From assembly GCF_002434265.1 (NCBI RefSeq), contig NZ_DJJS01000002.1, positions 62,001 to 126,000 of the forward strand: a DNA stretch of 64,000 bases, given 5' to 3'. This document shows positions 1 to 8,699 of the stretch, piece by piece. The number at the start of each line of letters is the position of its first letter. Within the stretch, counting starts at the first letter, position 1. The notes under the pieces were generated by a model. It worked only from the letters and a program-made list of their open reading frames with translations, was not told the DNA's origin and did no database searches. Made by a program: the position numbers and the translations under genes. This DNA is from Pseudomonas sp. UBA6562. GTDB taxonomy: Bacteria; Pseudomonadota; Gammaproteobacteria; Pseudomonadales; Pseudomonadaceae.

Positions 1-52
1 TGCAGGGGGTCATGAGGGCGGGCATGGTGCCGCTGAAGATGTTGTTGTCCAC
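1..52 (-). CDS. DapA-family lyase/deaminase, 5' end only (hydroxyproline pathway)
   Basis: Only the first 17 codons are in the window; the rest lies beyond the left edge. The reverse strand gives a GTG start at 52 with an AGGAG ribosome site about 6 bases upstream. The peptide begins VDNNIFSGTMPALMTPC, which has the opening strand of dihydrodipicolinate synthase-family enzymes (xxGxxPALxTP). In Pseudomonas hydroxyproline clusters the gene next to the 2-epimerase is the DapA-family 1-pyrroline-4-hydroxy-2-carboxylate deaminase, so that role is inferred from context. It probably shares a transcript with the epimerase and permease. Confidence 0.6.
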   Translation of the reverse strand, partial: MDNNIFSGTMPALMTPC

Positions 53-94
53 GGTGTTAGCTCCTGTTCGGTTCGAGTTGGAAAAGCGCTGGGC

Positions 95-1021
95 TCAGAT
101 GCCCCAGGCGAAAGGGTCCTGTTCGTCGATCAGCAAGGTGCTGTCGGCGGTCATGTAGGCGCGGCCGGTGATGAACGGGCGGATGTGCTCGCCGTCGCGT
201 TCGTAGCGGCCCTGGAACTGGCTGCCGGTGATGCTCGCCTGCACCCATACCTCGCCCTCGGCCAGCGCGCCGTCGGCGGCCAGGCACGCCAGCTTGGCGC
301 TGGTGCCGGTGCCGCAGGGCGAGCGGTCGTAGGCCTTGCCGGGGCACATGACGAAGTTGCGGCTGTCGGCCTGGGGGTCGTCGGCGAACAGCTCGACGTG
401 ATCGATGGGCGCGCCGTGTTCGCCGGTGATGCCTTGGTTTTCCAGGGCCTTGAGCAAGGCCCAGGTGTAGTCGGTGAGGGCGTCGCGGTTGTCCAGGTCG
501 AGGCGCTGGCCATGCTCGCCGACCAGGAAGAACCAGTTGCCGCCCCAGGCGATGTCGCCGTGCACCACACCGTGGCCGGGCAGGTCGACGGCCACCTGCT
601 GGCGGTAGCGGTAGGACGGTACGTTGCCGACGGTGACGCTGTCGTCGTCGTGCAGGGTGGCGCTGACCTGGCCGACCGGCGTGTCGATCAAGTGCACGCC
701 GGGGGCGATGCGGCCCAGGTGCCGCAGCGAAGCGATCAGGCCGATGGTCCCGTGGCCGCACATGTTCAGGTAGCCGGCGTTGTTGAAGAAGATCACGCCG
801 CAGGTGGCGCCGGGCGAGACGGGCGGGCAATACAGCGCGCCTACCAGCACGTCGTTGCCGCGCGGCTCCAGCAGGCAGGCGCGACGCCAATGGTCGTGCC
901 GTTCGCGCAGCTCGTCGCGCTGCTCGGCCATGTCGCGCCCCAGCAGCGCCGGAAAGCCGTCGAGCACCAGGCGCGTGGGCTCGCCACCGGTGTGTGAATC
1001 GATGATGTGGATGGTCTTCAT
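95..1021 (-). CDS. lhpA: 4-hydroxyproline 2-epimerase
   Basis: Cofactor-independent epimerase converting trans-4-hydroxy-L-proline to cis-4-hydroxy-D-proline, the first step of hydroxyproline catabolism. The 308-residue protein belongs to the proline racemase superfamily. Both catalytic cysteines are present: Cys88 in MCGHGTIG and Cys236 in SPCGTGTSAK, so it is a two-thiol epimerase rather than a Cys/Thr dehydratase paralogue. The start at MKTIHIIDSHTGGEP is chosen because the family begins there; an in-frame upstream extension runs into the permease gene and has no family resemblance. It lies 22 bases downstream of the permease and just upstream of the DapA-family gene, all on the minus strand, which implies one operon. 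Confidence 0.92.
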   Translation of the reverse strand: MKTIHIIDSHTGGEPTRLVLDGFPALLGRDMAEQRDELRERHDHWRRACLLEPRGNDVLVGALYCPPVSPGATCGVIFFNNAGYLNMCGHGTIGLIASLRHLGRIAPGVHLIDTPVGQVSATLHDDDSVTVGNVPSYRYRQQVAVDLPGHGVVHGDIAWGGNWFFLVGEHGQRLDLDNRDALTDYTWALLKALENQGITGEHGAPIDHVELFADDPQADSRNFVMCPGKAYDRSPCGTGTSAKLACLAADGALAEGEVWVQASITGSQFQGRYERDGEHIRPFITGRAYMTADSTLLIDEQDPFAWGI

Positions 1022-1043
1022 GGGCTTATCCGTCGGCAAGAGG

Positions 1044-2660
1044 TCAGGGGGCCAGTGCAGCGTTGTGCGGCCCGGTCGGCGCGTCGCTGGCGGCTTCGCT
1101 TTCGTCATCGCCTTCCAGCCGCACCAGGTGCGCCGGCACACCGGTGGCCGCGCCCCAGTAGTAGATGCCCAGGGCGCAGGCGGCCACGGCCAGGGTGTCG
1201 AGCGGGTGGCCGATCACGCCCAGGCCGCCGAAGCTGCCCAGCCACGACAGCAGAATGGTCACGGCGTAGAAGCCGATCAGCCAAGCCGACGAGCGCACCT
1301 GCTGGCCCAGCGACAGATGCTGGGTGGGCACGAAACGGGCGCACAGCAGGTACAGCACGAACATCAGGATCTGCAGGGCCAGCAGCCACGACACGGTGTT
1401 CCAGCCCGACCAGTAGACGATCAGCGCGGCGATGATGAACGACAGCGGGCCCAGCACGCCCATGCCCTTGACCCGGAACGGGCGCGGCATGTCGGGGGCG
1501 TTGCGGCGCAGGGCGGCCACCGTCACCGGCGCCACGGCGTAGCTCAGCACCAGCGCGGCGGAGACCACGTTGATCAGCGCCTCCCACGAAGGGAACGGCA
1601 GGGTCCAGAACACCGCCAGGGCGAAGGTCAGCCACAGCGCCGGGCGCGGGATGCCCGACTGCTCGTCGATGCGGGTGAAATAGCGGAAGAAGGTGCCGGT
1701 CTGCGCCCAACCGTAGACCACCCGAGGCGTGGCGTTCATGTAGATGTTGCCGCAGCCGCTGGGCGAGATCACCGCGTCGGCCACCACCAGGTACGCCAAC
1801 CAGCCCACGCCCAGGGCCAGGGCGATGTCGCGGTAGGGCAGGGCCAGTTCCTTGGACACCGCGGCCCAGCCCTGGGTGAGCATTTCGGTCGGCACGCTGC
1901 CGAGAAACGCCAGTTGCAGCAGCGAGTAGATCGCGGTCGACAGCAATACCGAGAGGATCAGCGCGATGGGGATGGTGCGCTGCGGGTTCTTCACTTCGCT
2001 GGCCACCGAGATGATCGGCGTCAGGCCCAGGTAGGCGAAGATCACGCCGCCGGCCGACACCGCCATCTCCACGCCCGACAGGCCGAACGGGGCGAACCCC
2101 TGCACCGCGAAGTTTTCCGGCTTGAAGAAGGTGAACAGCACGCCGATCACCAGCAGCGGCACGATGAACTTGAACACGCTGACCAGGTTGTTGGCCTTGG
2201 CGAAAGTCTTCACGCTGCGGTAGTTGAGCACGAAGAACAGCCCGAGCAGCGCGAACTGCACCAGCCAGCCGAGCACCGTGGGGTCGCTGGAGCCGGCCTT
2301 GGTCAACTGCGGAAACCAGGCCGCCGCGTATTGGCGCGAGGCGACCACTTCGATGGCGATCAGGCTGGAAAAGGCGATCAGGGTGATGAAGCCCATCAGG
2401 TAGCCCAGCAGCGGGCCGTGGGAGTAGACCGGGTAGCGCACCACGCCACCGGCACGCGGCAGCGCGGCGCCCAGCTCGCAGTAGACGATGCCGAGCAGCA
2501 GCACGGCGAAGCCGCCGAGGAACCACGACAGGATGCCCGCCGGGCCGGCGATGGCCGACACATGGCTGGCCGCGAACAGCCAGCCCGAGCCGAAGATGGC
2601 GCCGAGGCCGATGAAGGTGAGGTCGAGCAACGACAGCTGTTTCTTGAATTTGCCTGACAT
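1044..2660 (-). CDS. APC-superfamily amino acid permease, probable hydroxyproline transporter
   Basis: A 538-residue integral membrane protein. The N-terminus (FIGLGAIFGSGWLFAA) is the consensus first helix of APC-type amino acid permeases, with the unwound GAIFGSG substrate loop. About twelve hydrophobic segments follow, and the cytoplasmic C-tail is acidic (EGDDESEAASD). It is the first gene of the hydroxyproline operon, directly upstream of the 2-epimerase and divergent from the PAS-AraC regulator. Import of hydroxyproline is therefore the likely role, although substrate cannot be read from sequence. The ATG at 2660 has a GGCGAACC-type leader only, so the ribosome site is weak. Confidence 0.82.
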   Translation of the reverse strand: MSGKFKKQLSLLDLTFIGLGAIFGSGWLFAASHVSAIAGPAGILSWFLGGFAVLLLGIVYCELGAALPRAGGVVRYPVYSHGPLLGYLMGFITLIAFSSLIAIEVVASRQYAAAWFPQLTKAGSSDPTVLGWLVQFALLGLFFVLNYRSVKTFAKANNLVSVFKFIVPLLVIGVLFTFFKPENFAVQGFAPFGLSGVEMAVSAGGVIFAYLGLTPIISVASEVKNPQRTIPIALILSVLLSTAIYSLLQLAFLGSVPTEMLTQGWAAVSKELALPYRDIALALGVGWLAYLVVADAVISPSGCGNIYMNATPRVVYGWAQTGTFFRYFTRIDEQSGIPRPALWLTFALAVFWTLPFPSWEALINVVSAALVLSYAVAPVTVAALRRNAPDMPRPFRVKGMGVLGPLSFIIAALIVYWSGWNTVSWLLALQILMFVLYLLCARFVPTQHLSLGQQVRSSAWLIGFYAVTILLSWLGSFGGLGVIGHPLDTLAVAACALGIYYWGAATGVPAHLVRLEGDDESEAASDAPTGPHNAALAP

Positions 2661-2902
2661 GGGTTCGCCTTGTTGTTGGTTATTGGGTAGGCAGGTCTGA
2701 TGTCACGAAAGGTGGCGCAGGGGCCGCGTTGTTGTAGGCGGTGGGCGGCTTGCGTAGGGCATAGCCTGAACCGATCGGGGCAAGGGTTCTTGATGGTTTT
2801 CTGCAAGGGTCATGACGAAATCGGCACAGTCGCCACAAAGCGCTGGCGCGCGCGCAGACCGTGGGGCTAGGCTCCAGGCCTCTTCGCACAAGGGCTCGCG
2901 AG
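2661..2902. promoter_or_regulatory. Divergent control region of the hydroxyproline operon and its regulator
   Basis: This 242-bp gap separates the outward-facing permease and AraC-type regulator, so both promoters must lie here. I see no consensus sigma-70 boxes and no long palindrome. The regulator-proximal half contains an alternating CG run near 2846 to 2856. The operator for the AraC-type protein is expected here but was not located. Confidence 0.45.
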
Positions 2903-3676
2903 ATGACCGACACCCCCCTGGGCAGCCTGTTTCCGTACCTGGAGCACTACCGGCCGGCCAATCTCGAAGCCTTGCTCGCTGGGGTTTCGCTGCTGCTGCC
3001 GATCCTCGACGCCATTCCCAACGCGGCGATTTTCATCAAGGACCCCGCCGCCCGTTACGTGCTGGCCAACACCACCCTGGTGCAGCGCTGCGGGCTCAAG
3101 CGTTTGCAGCCGTTGCTGGGCAAGACCAGCGCCGAGGTCTTTCCGGCGCAACTCGGCCCCGGCTACACCGAGCAGGATCGCCGTGTGCTCAAGGACGGCC
3201 GGGTGCTGGAAGACCAACTGGAGCTGCACCTGTACGGCAGCCGCGAGCCCGGCTGGTGCCTGACCCACAAGCGCCCGCTGTACGGCCAGGCCGGCGACAT
3301 CATCGGCTTGGTGGGGATTTCCGTGGATCTGCAGTCGGCCGCCCACACCCACCCGGCCTACCAGCGGCTGGCGGCAGTGGACGAACACATCCGCCAGCAC
3401 TTCCACCAGCCGATCAGCCTCGGCGAGCTGACCCGCATCGCCGGCATCTCGGTGGCCCAGCTGGAGCGCTACTGCAAGCGCGTGTTCCACCTCACGCCGC
3501 GGCAGATGATCCACAAAGCGCGGCTGGAGCAGGCCCACCGACTGTTGCATTCGGACTTGCCGATCACCGAGGTCGCGCTGCGCTGCGGGTACACCGACCA
3601 CAGCGCGTTCAGCCGACAGTTCAAGCAGTTGACGGGGTTTACGCCGCGCGAGTATCGCAAGGCGACGGAAGGATAA
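2903..3676 (+). CDS. PAS-domain AraC-family regulator, probable hydroxyproline-responsive activator
   Basis: A 257-residue protein with two parts. Residues about 25 to 145 form a PAS-like sensor (IPNAAIFIKDPAARYVLAN, later GDIIGLVGISVDL). Residues about 160 to 257 form the AraC/XylS double helix-turn-helix, ending in the family signature around GYTDHSAFSRQFKQLTGFTPREYRK. The PAS domain replaces the usual AraC ligand barrel, which suggests it senses a small metabolite. It diverges from the permease-epimerase operon, the usual place for the activator. ATG 2903 is preferred over an in-frame start 14 codons upstream because homology begins at MTDTPL; its ribosome site is poor. Confidence 0.85.
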   Translation: MTDTPLGSLFPYLEHYRPANLEALLAGVSLLLPILDAIPNAAIFIKDPAARYVLANTTLVQRCGLKRLQPLLGKTSAEVFPAQLGPGYTEQDRRVLKDGRVLEDQLELHLYGSREPGWCLTHKRPLYGQAGDIIGLVGISVDLQSAAHTHPAYQRLAAVDEHIRQHFHQPISLGELTRIAGISVAQLERYCKRVFHLTPRQMIHKARLEQAHRLLHSDLPITEVALRCGYTDHSAFSRQFKQLTGFTPREYRKATEG

Positions 3677-3702
3677 GTGCGTGGGTCGCTGTCAGGAGCG
3701 CG

Positions 3703-4233
3703 TCACCTGAGCTTCATGTGCAACGGGTTTCGATAGCGGCTGCGGTACAGATGTCTATCGGCGTTGGCTTTGTGAAAAGACAACAAGCCACTGATGAGGC
3801 AACAGAATACGATCATTCCACACAGCGTCTGGTAATGCGCGAACGTGGAAACCAGAGTGATGGTAGTGGGAAGCGCCAGGATGCCCATAGCTACGCCCGA
3901 GCCGACTCTAAGTATTGCAACAAAACCGCTGCTGGCTTCCATCAAGACGTTATAGAGGCCATTGAAAAAGTCGTTGCGTGGGTCGGTGTTAAAGCGATAG
4001 CAGCGCTTGGCAATCGGTAGCAGTAGAAAAACCAGCAAGGAGCAGCCGGCATAGTCGATCAACGCTTCATCGGCTAGCAATGCGCTGACAATAGCGTCGA
4101 AACTCTGTGAGTTTTTCCTTCCGAAGTGGTATGTCGGCAGCCCGCCTGTCAAAAGAGCTATCGCCGCCTCGCCGACAAGGATTTTCACTAGATCAGTAGC
4201 ATCTTTTTTTAGATTCCTGACAGTTTTCCGCAT
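3703..4233 (-). CDS. Hypothetical membrane protein
   Basis: I do not recognise this 176-residue protein. It has a basic N-terminus (MRKTVRNLKK), then hydrophobic segments near residues 20 to 30, 55 to 75, 100 to 125 and 135 to 155, so it is probably an inner-membrane protein with three or four passes. The start at 4233 is chosen over one seven codons upstream because a GGGAAGGG ribosome site lies just before it. The gene is visibly more AT-rich than its neighbours and stands alone between two unrelated operons, which suggests later acquisition. It converges on the AraC-type regulator. No function is proposed. Confidence 0.6.
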   Translation of the reverse strand: MRKTVRNLKKDATDLVKILVGEAAIALLTGGLPTYHFGRKNSQSFDAIVSALLADEALIDYAGCSLLVFLLLPIAKRCYRFNTDPRNDFFNGLYNVLMEASSGFVAILRVGSGVAMGILALPTTITLVSTFAHYQTLCGMIVFCCLISGLLSFHKANADRHLYRSRYRNPLHMKLR

Positions 4234-4610
4234 GGTTTTCCCTTCCCTCTGCATTGTTCAGCCCATCCTGTCAGCCCGATGGGCCCCGAGCCGGCATTAG
4301 GTACGTTGCTTACTGCGCGATCAATCCCTGCCCTCTAGTCCCATCGCCATCAATAGCCTTGGCTCAGGTGTGCTGGCCGAGCCTTGGCATGTTCAATCGA
4401 GGTGTATTGATAGGTTTAAGCTAATGCTAAAAAGGTATTTGTAAGAGTTTTTTAAGATCGATTAGCTTTATGCCCGAGAAGGCGTTCCGTTGCCCAGACG
4501 GCGCTTCCTACCTCAGGCCCAGCGTTTCGAACCCTGGCCTGACGCTCAGCTAATTTCTGATCTGGAGGGGGCGCCTCGCCCTCGTCTGGAGTCGCTTGCC
4601 CGGAGCTCCT
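4234..4610. other. Intergenic region upstream of the ABC-methyltransferase operon
   Basis: Divergent 377-bp spacer between the membrane protein and the ABC operon. The part from about 4390 to 4475 is markedly AT-rich compared with the surroundings and is the likely promoter zone. A TTGATA-like box near 4408 lacks a convincing -10 at normal spacing. I see no terminator, no repeat and no recognisable riboswitch. Confidence 0.4.
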
Positions 4611-6716
4611 GTGACACGCATTCAAACTTCTTCGGCGACCGCCCGGATCGACGCGCCTCGACCCTTCGCGCAACCCCATGACGACCCCTCGGACGAGGGC
4701 GAGGTCGTGCTCGAGTTGCGCGGCATCACCAAAGCCTATCCGCGCAAAGGCCCCTCGGTGTCGCCCGCCGTCAGCGACGTCAGCCTAAAGGTGCGGCGCG
4801 GTGAAGTGCTGTGTCTGATGGGGACCTCCGGAAGCGGTAAGTCCACACTGTTGCGCCACATCAACCGCCTGATCGAGCCTTCGAGCGGCGAGGTCCTGAT
4901 CGATGGCCAGGCCATCAGCGATCTGAGCCACAAGGCGTTGCGCGATCTGCGCTCGCGGCGTATCGGCATGGTCTTCCAACATTTCGGCTTGTTGCCCCAC
5001 CGTACGGTGCTCGACAACGTCGCTTTGCCCCTCGAGTTGCGCGGTGAGCCCGAGTCGGTTCGCCAGGCGGCGGCGCTCGCGCAATTGCAGGCGGTCGGGC
5101 TCGACGGGTGGGGCGAACACTACCCGCACGAGTTGTCCGGTGGCATGGAGCAGCGTGTCGGCCTGGCCCGGGCCTTGGTGACCGATCCGGACATCCTGTT
5201 GATGGACGAGCCGTTCAGTGCGCTGGACCCGACCATCCGCCGCGACCTGCAACGGCACTTTCTGGAGCTGGTGCGCGAGCGCGGCATCAGCACTTTGCTG
5301 GTCACCCACGATCCGCTGGAAGCCGTCCGCCTGGCCGACCGCATCGCCGTGCTGCGCAAAGGCCGGCTGGTACAGTTGGGCGCGCCCAAACAGCTGCTCG
5401 AGCAGCCGGCCGACGCCGAAGTGGCGAATTTCTTCCGTGACTGCGGCCCGAGCCCTGCACCTGTGCGCCGCGTCGAACCCCTCGACGCCATCGACCCTGA
5501 GGCATCCAAGGCTGCCCATCGAGCGCCAGAAGCGCATGCCGGCTTGCCCGGGTGGAAGGCCCTGTTGCTGGGGCCCGCCGCGCTGGCCGCACGGGGCAAG
5601 GGCGGTCTTTTCTGGCTCGGCTTCGCCGCAGAACTCGCCGCGCTGGCGGCATTCGGCCAAGGCATCGCCAGCGCGTCGTGGCTGACGGTCGTGTTGGCAG
5701 CGGTCGTCTTCGCCGCCAGTCGCTTCACGGCGTGCTCGTTGAGCCGCCAGCCAGTGCGGCGCAGCCTGGGGGGCTGGGGCTTGCCCCTGGCCGTGCTCAC
5801 CGTCAGCCAGGCCCTGGTGATCTGGCGTGTGCTGACGCCCGATGCCACCGGCCTGCTCGTGCAGTTCCCGGCCAACCGCTCGTTGCTGCTGCTGGCCGCA
5901 CAGAGCATCGACCAGTTCATCGGCTGGTCGCAGGGCACTTTCGAAAACGCCTTCGTCGGCATCATCGTTGCGGTGCGCACCGTCATCGAAGGCATCGAGC
6001 AACTGCTGGGCTGGTTGCCATGGCCGGTGTCCGCCTTGGCGCTGGTGTTCCTGTCATGGCGTTCGGCCGGCTGGGCGCTGGCGCTCACCAGCAGCGCCGC
6101 GCTCCTGTACATCGGCCTGTTCGGCTTCTGGGAACGCACCATCGCCACGCTGGCGCTGGTCGGTTCGTCCGTGTTGATCGCCCTGCTCATCGGCGTGCCC
6201 ACCAGCATTCTGTTGGCCAAGCGGCCGCTGGTGCGGCGGGTGTTCACGCCGTTGCTGGACGTCATGCAGACGCTTCCGACCTTCGTCTACCTGATTCCTG
6301 CCGTGGCGTTCTTCTCCGTGGGCAAGACCCCTGCCGTCATCGCAACGGTGATCTTCGCCCTCGCGCCGATGATCCGCTTGACCTCGCTAGGCATCCAGGA
6401 GGTGCCCAAGGATGCCGTGGAGGCTGCCGTCGCCCATGGTGCCAGCCCTTGGCAGACCCTGATCAAGGTCCAGTTGCCCTTGGCGCGTCGCTCGTTGTTG
6501 CTGGGCATCAACCAGACCCTCGTCATGAGCCTGTCGATGGTGGTGGTGGCTGCGCTGATCGGCGCCGGAGGCCTGGGTTACGACGTGATGACCGCGCTGC
6601 GCAACATCAAAGGCGGGGAAGGTGTGCTGGCCGGTATAGCCATCGTCCTGTGCGCGCTGATCCCCGACCGAATCATTCAATCGAGCTTGCGCAAGCAAGA
6701 CCCCGCACATCTCTGA
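4611..6716 (+). CDS. Fused ATPase-permease of a glycine betaine/proline-type ABC importer
   Basis: A 701-residue fusion of the two parts that are normally separate ProV- and ProW-like proteins. Residues about 32 to 275 are the nucleotide-binding domain: Walker A GTSGSGKST at 71 to 79, signature LSGGMEQRVGLARAL from 175, and Walker B ILLMDEP around 195 to 201, followed by the His-loop region VTHDPLEAV. No CBS domains follow the ATPase, unlike classical ProV/OpuAA. The C-terminal half is a ProW-like permease with many hydrophobic segments and an EAA loop (AAVAHGASPWQTLIKVQLP). GTG 4611 is preferred because GGAG lies five bases upstream; a TTG five codons earlier lacks this. The binding protein follows after 16 bases. 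Substrate is inferred only as a quaternary amine or sulfonium compound. Confidence 0.85.
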   Translation: MTRIQTSSATARIDAPRPFAQPHDDPSDEGEVVLELRGITKAYPRKGPSVSPAVSDVSLKVRRGEVLCLMGTSGSGKSTLLRHINRLIEPSSGEVLIDGQAISDLSHKALRDLRSRRIGMVFQHFGLLPHRTVLDNVALPLELRGEPESVRQAAALAQLQAVGLDGWGEHYPHELSGGMEQRVGLARALVTDPDILLMDEPFSALDPTIRRDLQRHFLELVRERGISTLLVTHDPLEAVRLADRIAVLRKGRLVQLGAPKQLLEQPADAEVANFFRDCGPSPAPVRRVEPLDAIDPEASKAAHRAPEAHAGLPGWKALLLGPAALAARGKGGLFWLGFAAELAALAAFGQGIASASWLTVVLAAVVFAASRFTACSLSRQPVRRSLGGWGLPLAVLTVSQALVIWRVLTPDATGLLVQFPANRSLLLLAAQSIDQFIGWSQGTFENAFVGIIVAVRTVIEGIEQLLGWLPWPVSALALVFLSWRSAGWALALTSSAALLYIGLFGFWERTIATLALVGSSVLIALLIGVPTSILLAKRPLVRRVFTPLLDVMQTLPTFVYLIPAVAFFSVGKTPAVIATVIFALAPMIRLTSLGIQEVPKDAVEAAVAHGASPWQTLIKVQLPLARRSLLLGINQTLVMSLSMVVVAALIGAGGLGYDVMTALRNIKGGEGVLAGIAIVLCALIPDRIIQSSLRKQDPAHL

Positions 6717-6732
6717 AGCAGTGAGGCTCCAT

Positions 6733-7782
6733 ATGAAGACACACCTATTGCGCAAGCTGGGGGCCACCGCATTGCTGGCCGCCTTGGCACTCCCGACGAC
6801 GGTCATGGCCAAAGAAAAAATCATCATCGGCGAGCAGAACTGGACCGGTGCCATCGCGATTCAACACATCCTCGGCGAAGTCATCGGCAGTCGGCTCGAC
6901 GGTGACGTGTCGTATCTGGCAGGCGACGTGCCGGTGCTGTTCAGCGCGGCCGCCAAAGGCGATGGCTCGGTCGACGTGTTGACCGACATCTGGCTGCCCA
7001 ACCAGTCGGCTGCGTGGGCCAGGTACGTCACCGGCGGTACGCGCTCGCTGGTACCGAACGCCCACCCGTACCTGGGCGAGCAGGGGTTCTACATCCCCGG
7101 CTATCTGCAGGACAAGTATGGCGTGAAGTCGATCTACGACCTGAACAAGCCCGAAGTGGCGAAGCTCTTCGAGCCGCTGGGCGGTGGCAAGGCCGAACTG
7201 CTGGTGGGCCCGGCCGGGTGGGAGTCCACTTACATCGGCCAGATCAAGGCGAAGGATTACGGGTTCGCCGACAAGTTCGAGTCGGTGTCCACCGAAGCGT
7301 CGGTGACTTACGCAAAACTGGCTGCCGCCTACAAGGCGCAACGCGGTGTGGTGTTCTACGCCTACACCCCGGACTGGATCTTCTCCGCCTTCGATCTGCG
7401 CCGCCTGGAAGAGCCGGCGTTCGACGGCTACGCCCAGGACAACAAGAAAGACGACCCGCTCTACAAAGCCGACGGTTGCTGGAAGTTCATCAGCCCGACC
7501 GTCGATCCGGACTGGCTGAACAAGAGCAAGGTGACCTGCGCCTTCCCGGATGCCAAGGTCTATGTGCTGGCATCCACAGCCTTGCAGAAGCGTGCGCCGA
7601 AAATCGCCGAGTTCCTGCATAACTTCGCCATCGATCCTGCGCAGCTCAATGGCCTGATCCAGAAGATCGAGAAGGAGCAGGTGCCGGCCGACGTCGCAGC
7701 CAAGGCTTGGGTCCAGGCCAACGGCGCCACGGTCGAGCAGTGGTTGTCAACGCCAGCGCCCACCCTGAGCGCGGCGCAATGA
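6733..7782 (+). CDS. OpuAC-type substrate-binding protein of the betaine-like ABC importer
   Basis: A 349-residue secreted periplasmic protein. The N-terminus (MKTHLLRKLGATALLAALALP) is a typical Sec signal with probable cleavage after VMA. The mature part begins KEKIIIGEQNWTGAIAIQ, the start of OpuAC/ProX-type domains. It carries many aromatics (NWTG, IWLPN, PAGWES, YTPDWIFSAF) of the kind that build the box for quaternary ammonium or sulfonium groups. The ATG at 6733 has GAGG six bases upstream. It sits between the fused ATPase-permease and an overlapping homocysteine methyltransferase gene, so it is the binding partner of that transporter. Whether it binds betaine, proline betaine, S-methylmethionine or DMSP is not readable. 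Confidence 0.85.
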   Translation: MKTHLLRKLGATALLAALALPTTVMAKEKIIIGEQNWTGAIAIQHILGEVIGSRLDGDVSYLAGDVPVLFSAAAKGDGSVDVLTDIWLPNQSAAWARYVTGGTRSLVPNAHPYLGEQGFYIPGYLQDKYGVKSIYDLNKPEVAKLFEPLGGGKAELLVGPAGWESTYIGQIKAKDYGFADKFESVSTEASVTYAKLAAAYKAQRGVVFYAYTPDWIFSAFDLRRLEEPAFDGYAQDNKKDDPLYKADGCWKFISPTVDPDWLNKSKVTCAFPDAKVYVLASTALQKRAPKIAEFLHNFAIDPAQLNGLIQKIEKEQVPADVAAKAWVQANGATVEQWLSTPAPTLSAAQ

Positions 7783-8699
7783 ACCAAGTCAGCGTGCGCT
7801 TGCTCGACGGCGGCATGGGGCGCGAGCTCAAGCGCATCGGGGCACCGTTTCGCCAACCGGAATGGTCCGCGTTGGCGTTGATCGAGGCGCCCCGGTTCGT
7901 TCTTCAGGCCCATCAGGCCTTCATCGCGGCCGGTGCGCGGATCATCACCACCAATAGCTACGCCGTGGTGCCGTTCCACATCGGCGAAGCGCGCTTTGCC
8001 GAGCAAGGGCACGCGCTGGCCGACAGCGCAGGGCGTCTGGCGCGTCAGGCTGCCTCGCACAGCCCCGAACCGGTGACCGTGGCCGGCTCGCTGCCACCGC
8101 CGTTGGGGTCCTACCGGCCGGACCTGTTCGACCACGGGCGCGCGCTCGCCATCCACCGGCAACTGATCGCCGGGTTGCGTGCGCATGTCGACGTCTGGCT
8201 GGCCGAAACCCAAAGCTCCATCGCCGAGGTACGGGCCGTCGCGCAAGCGTTGGATGCCGAGCCCAAGCCGCTGTGGGTGTCGTTCACGCTGCTGGAAGAG
8301 GTCGATGCGCCCGCGCGGTTGCGCTCTGGCGAGGCTGTGGCCGACGCGGTGCGTGTGGCGGTCGAGTTGGGCACGCAGGCGGTACTGTTCAATTGCAGCC
8401 AGCCGGAAGTCATGGCGGCGGCCCTGGCCGAGGCGCGAAGCGTCGTTCTGGCGCTTGGCCAACCCGTCGAACTGGGGGTCTACGCCAATGCGTTCGCGCC
8501 GGTCAGCGCAGAGGCCGAAGCCAATAGCACATTGCTCGAGATTCGCGACGACCTGGGCCCCGAACCCTACCTGCAGTGGGCGCGGACCTGGGTCGCAGCG
8601 GGTGCCAGCATCGTTGGCGGCTGCTGCGGGATCGGCCCGGAACACATCGAACGATTGCACCTTCATCTAGTGAATCAACAAGAGGTCGCCGGAACATGA
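7779..8699 (+). CDS. mmuM: Homocysteine S-methyltransferase, MmuM-like
   Basis: Cytoplasmic zinc-dependent enzyme moving a methyl group from S-methylmethionine, SAM or a betaine to homocysteine to make methionine. The 306-residue sequence starts with LLDGGMGRELKRIG, the opening strand of the family. It has the zinc-binding cysteines in the expected places: one in LFNCSQPE and two in GGCCGIGPEH near the C-terminus. The start ATG overlaps the stop of the binding-protein gene by four bases, indicating translational coupling. Being translated together with an importer for methylated compounds suggests the imported molecule is the methyl donor. The S-methylmethionine assignment is inference; a betaine donor is the main alternative. 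Confidence 0.82.
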   Translation: MNQVSVRLLDGGMGRELKRIGAPFRQPEWSALALIEAPRFVLQAHQAFIAAGARIITTNSYAVVPFHIGEARFAEQGHALADSAGRLARQAASHSPEPVTVAGSLPPPLGSYRPDLFDHGRALAIHRQLIAGLRAHVDVWLAETQSSIAEVRAVAQALDAEPKPLWVSFTLLEEVDAPARLRSGEAVADAVRVAVELGTQAVLFNCSQPEVMAAALAEARSVVLALGQPVELGVYANAFAPVSAEAEANSTLLEIRDDLGPEPYLQWARTWVAAGASIVGGCCGIGPEHIERLHLHLVNQQEVAGT

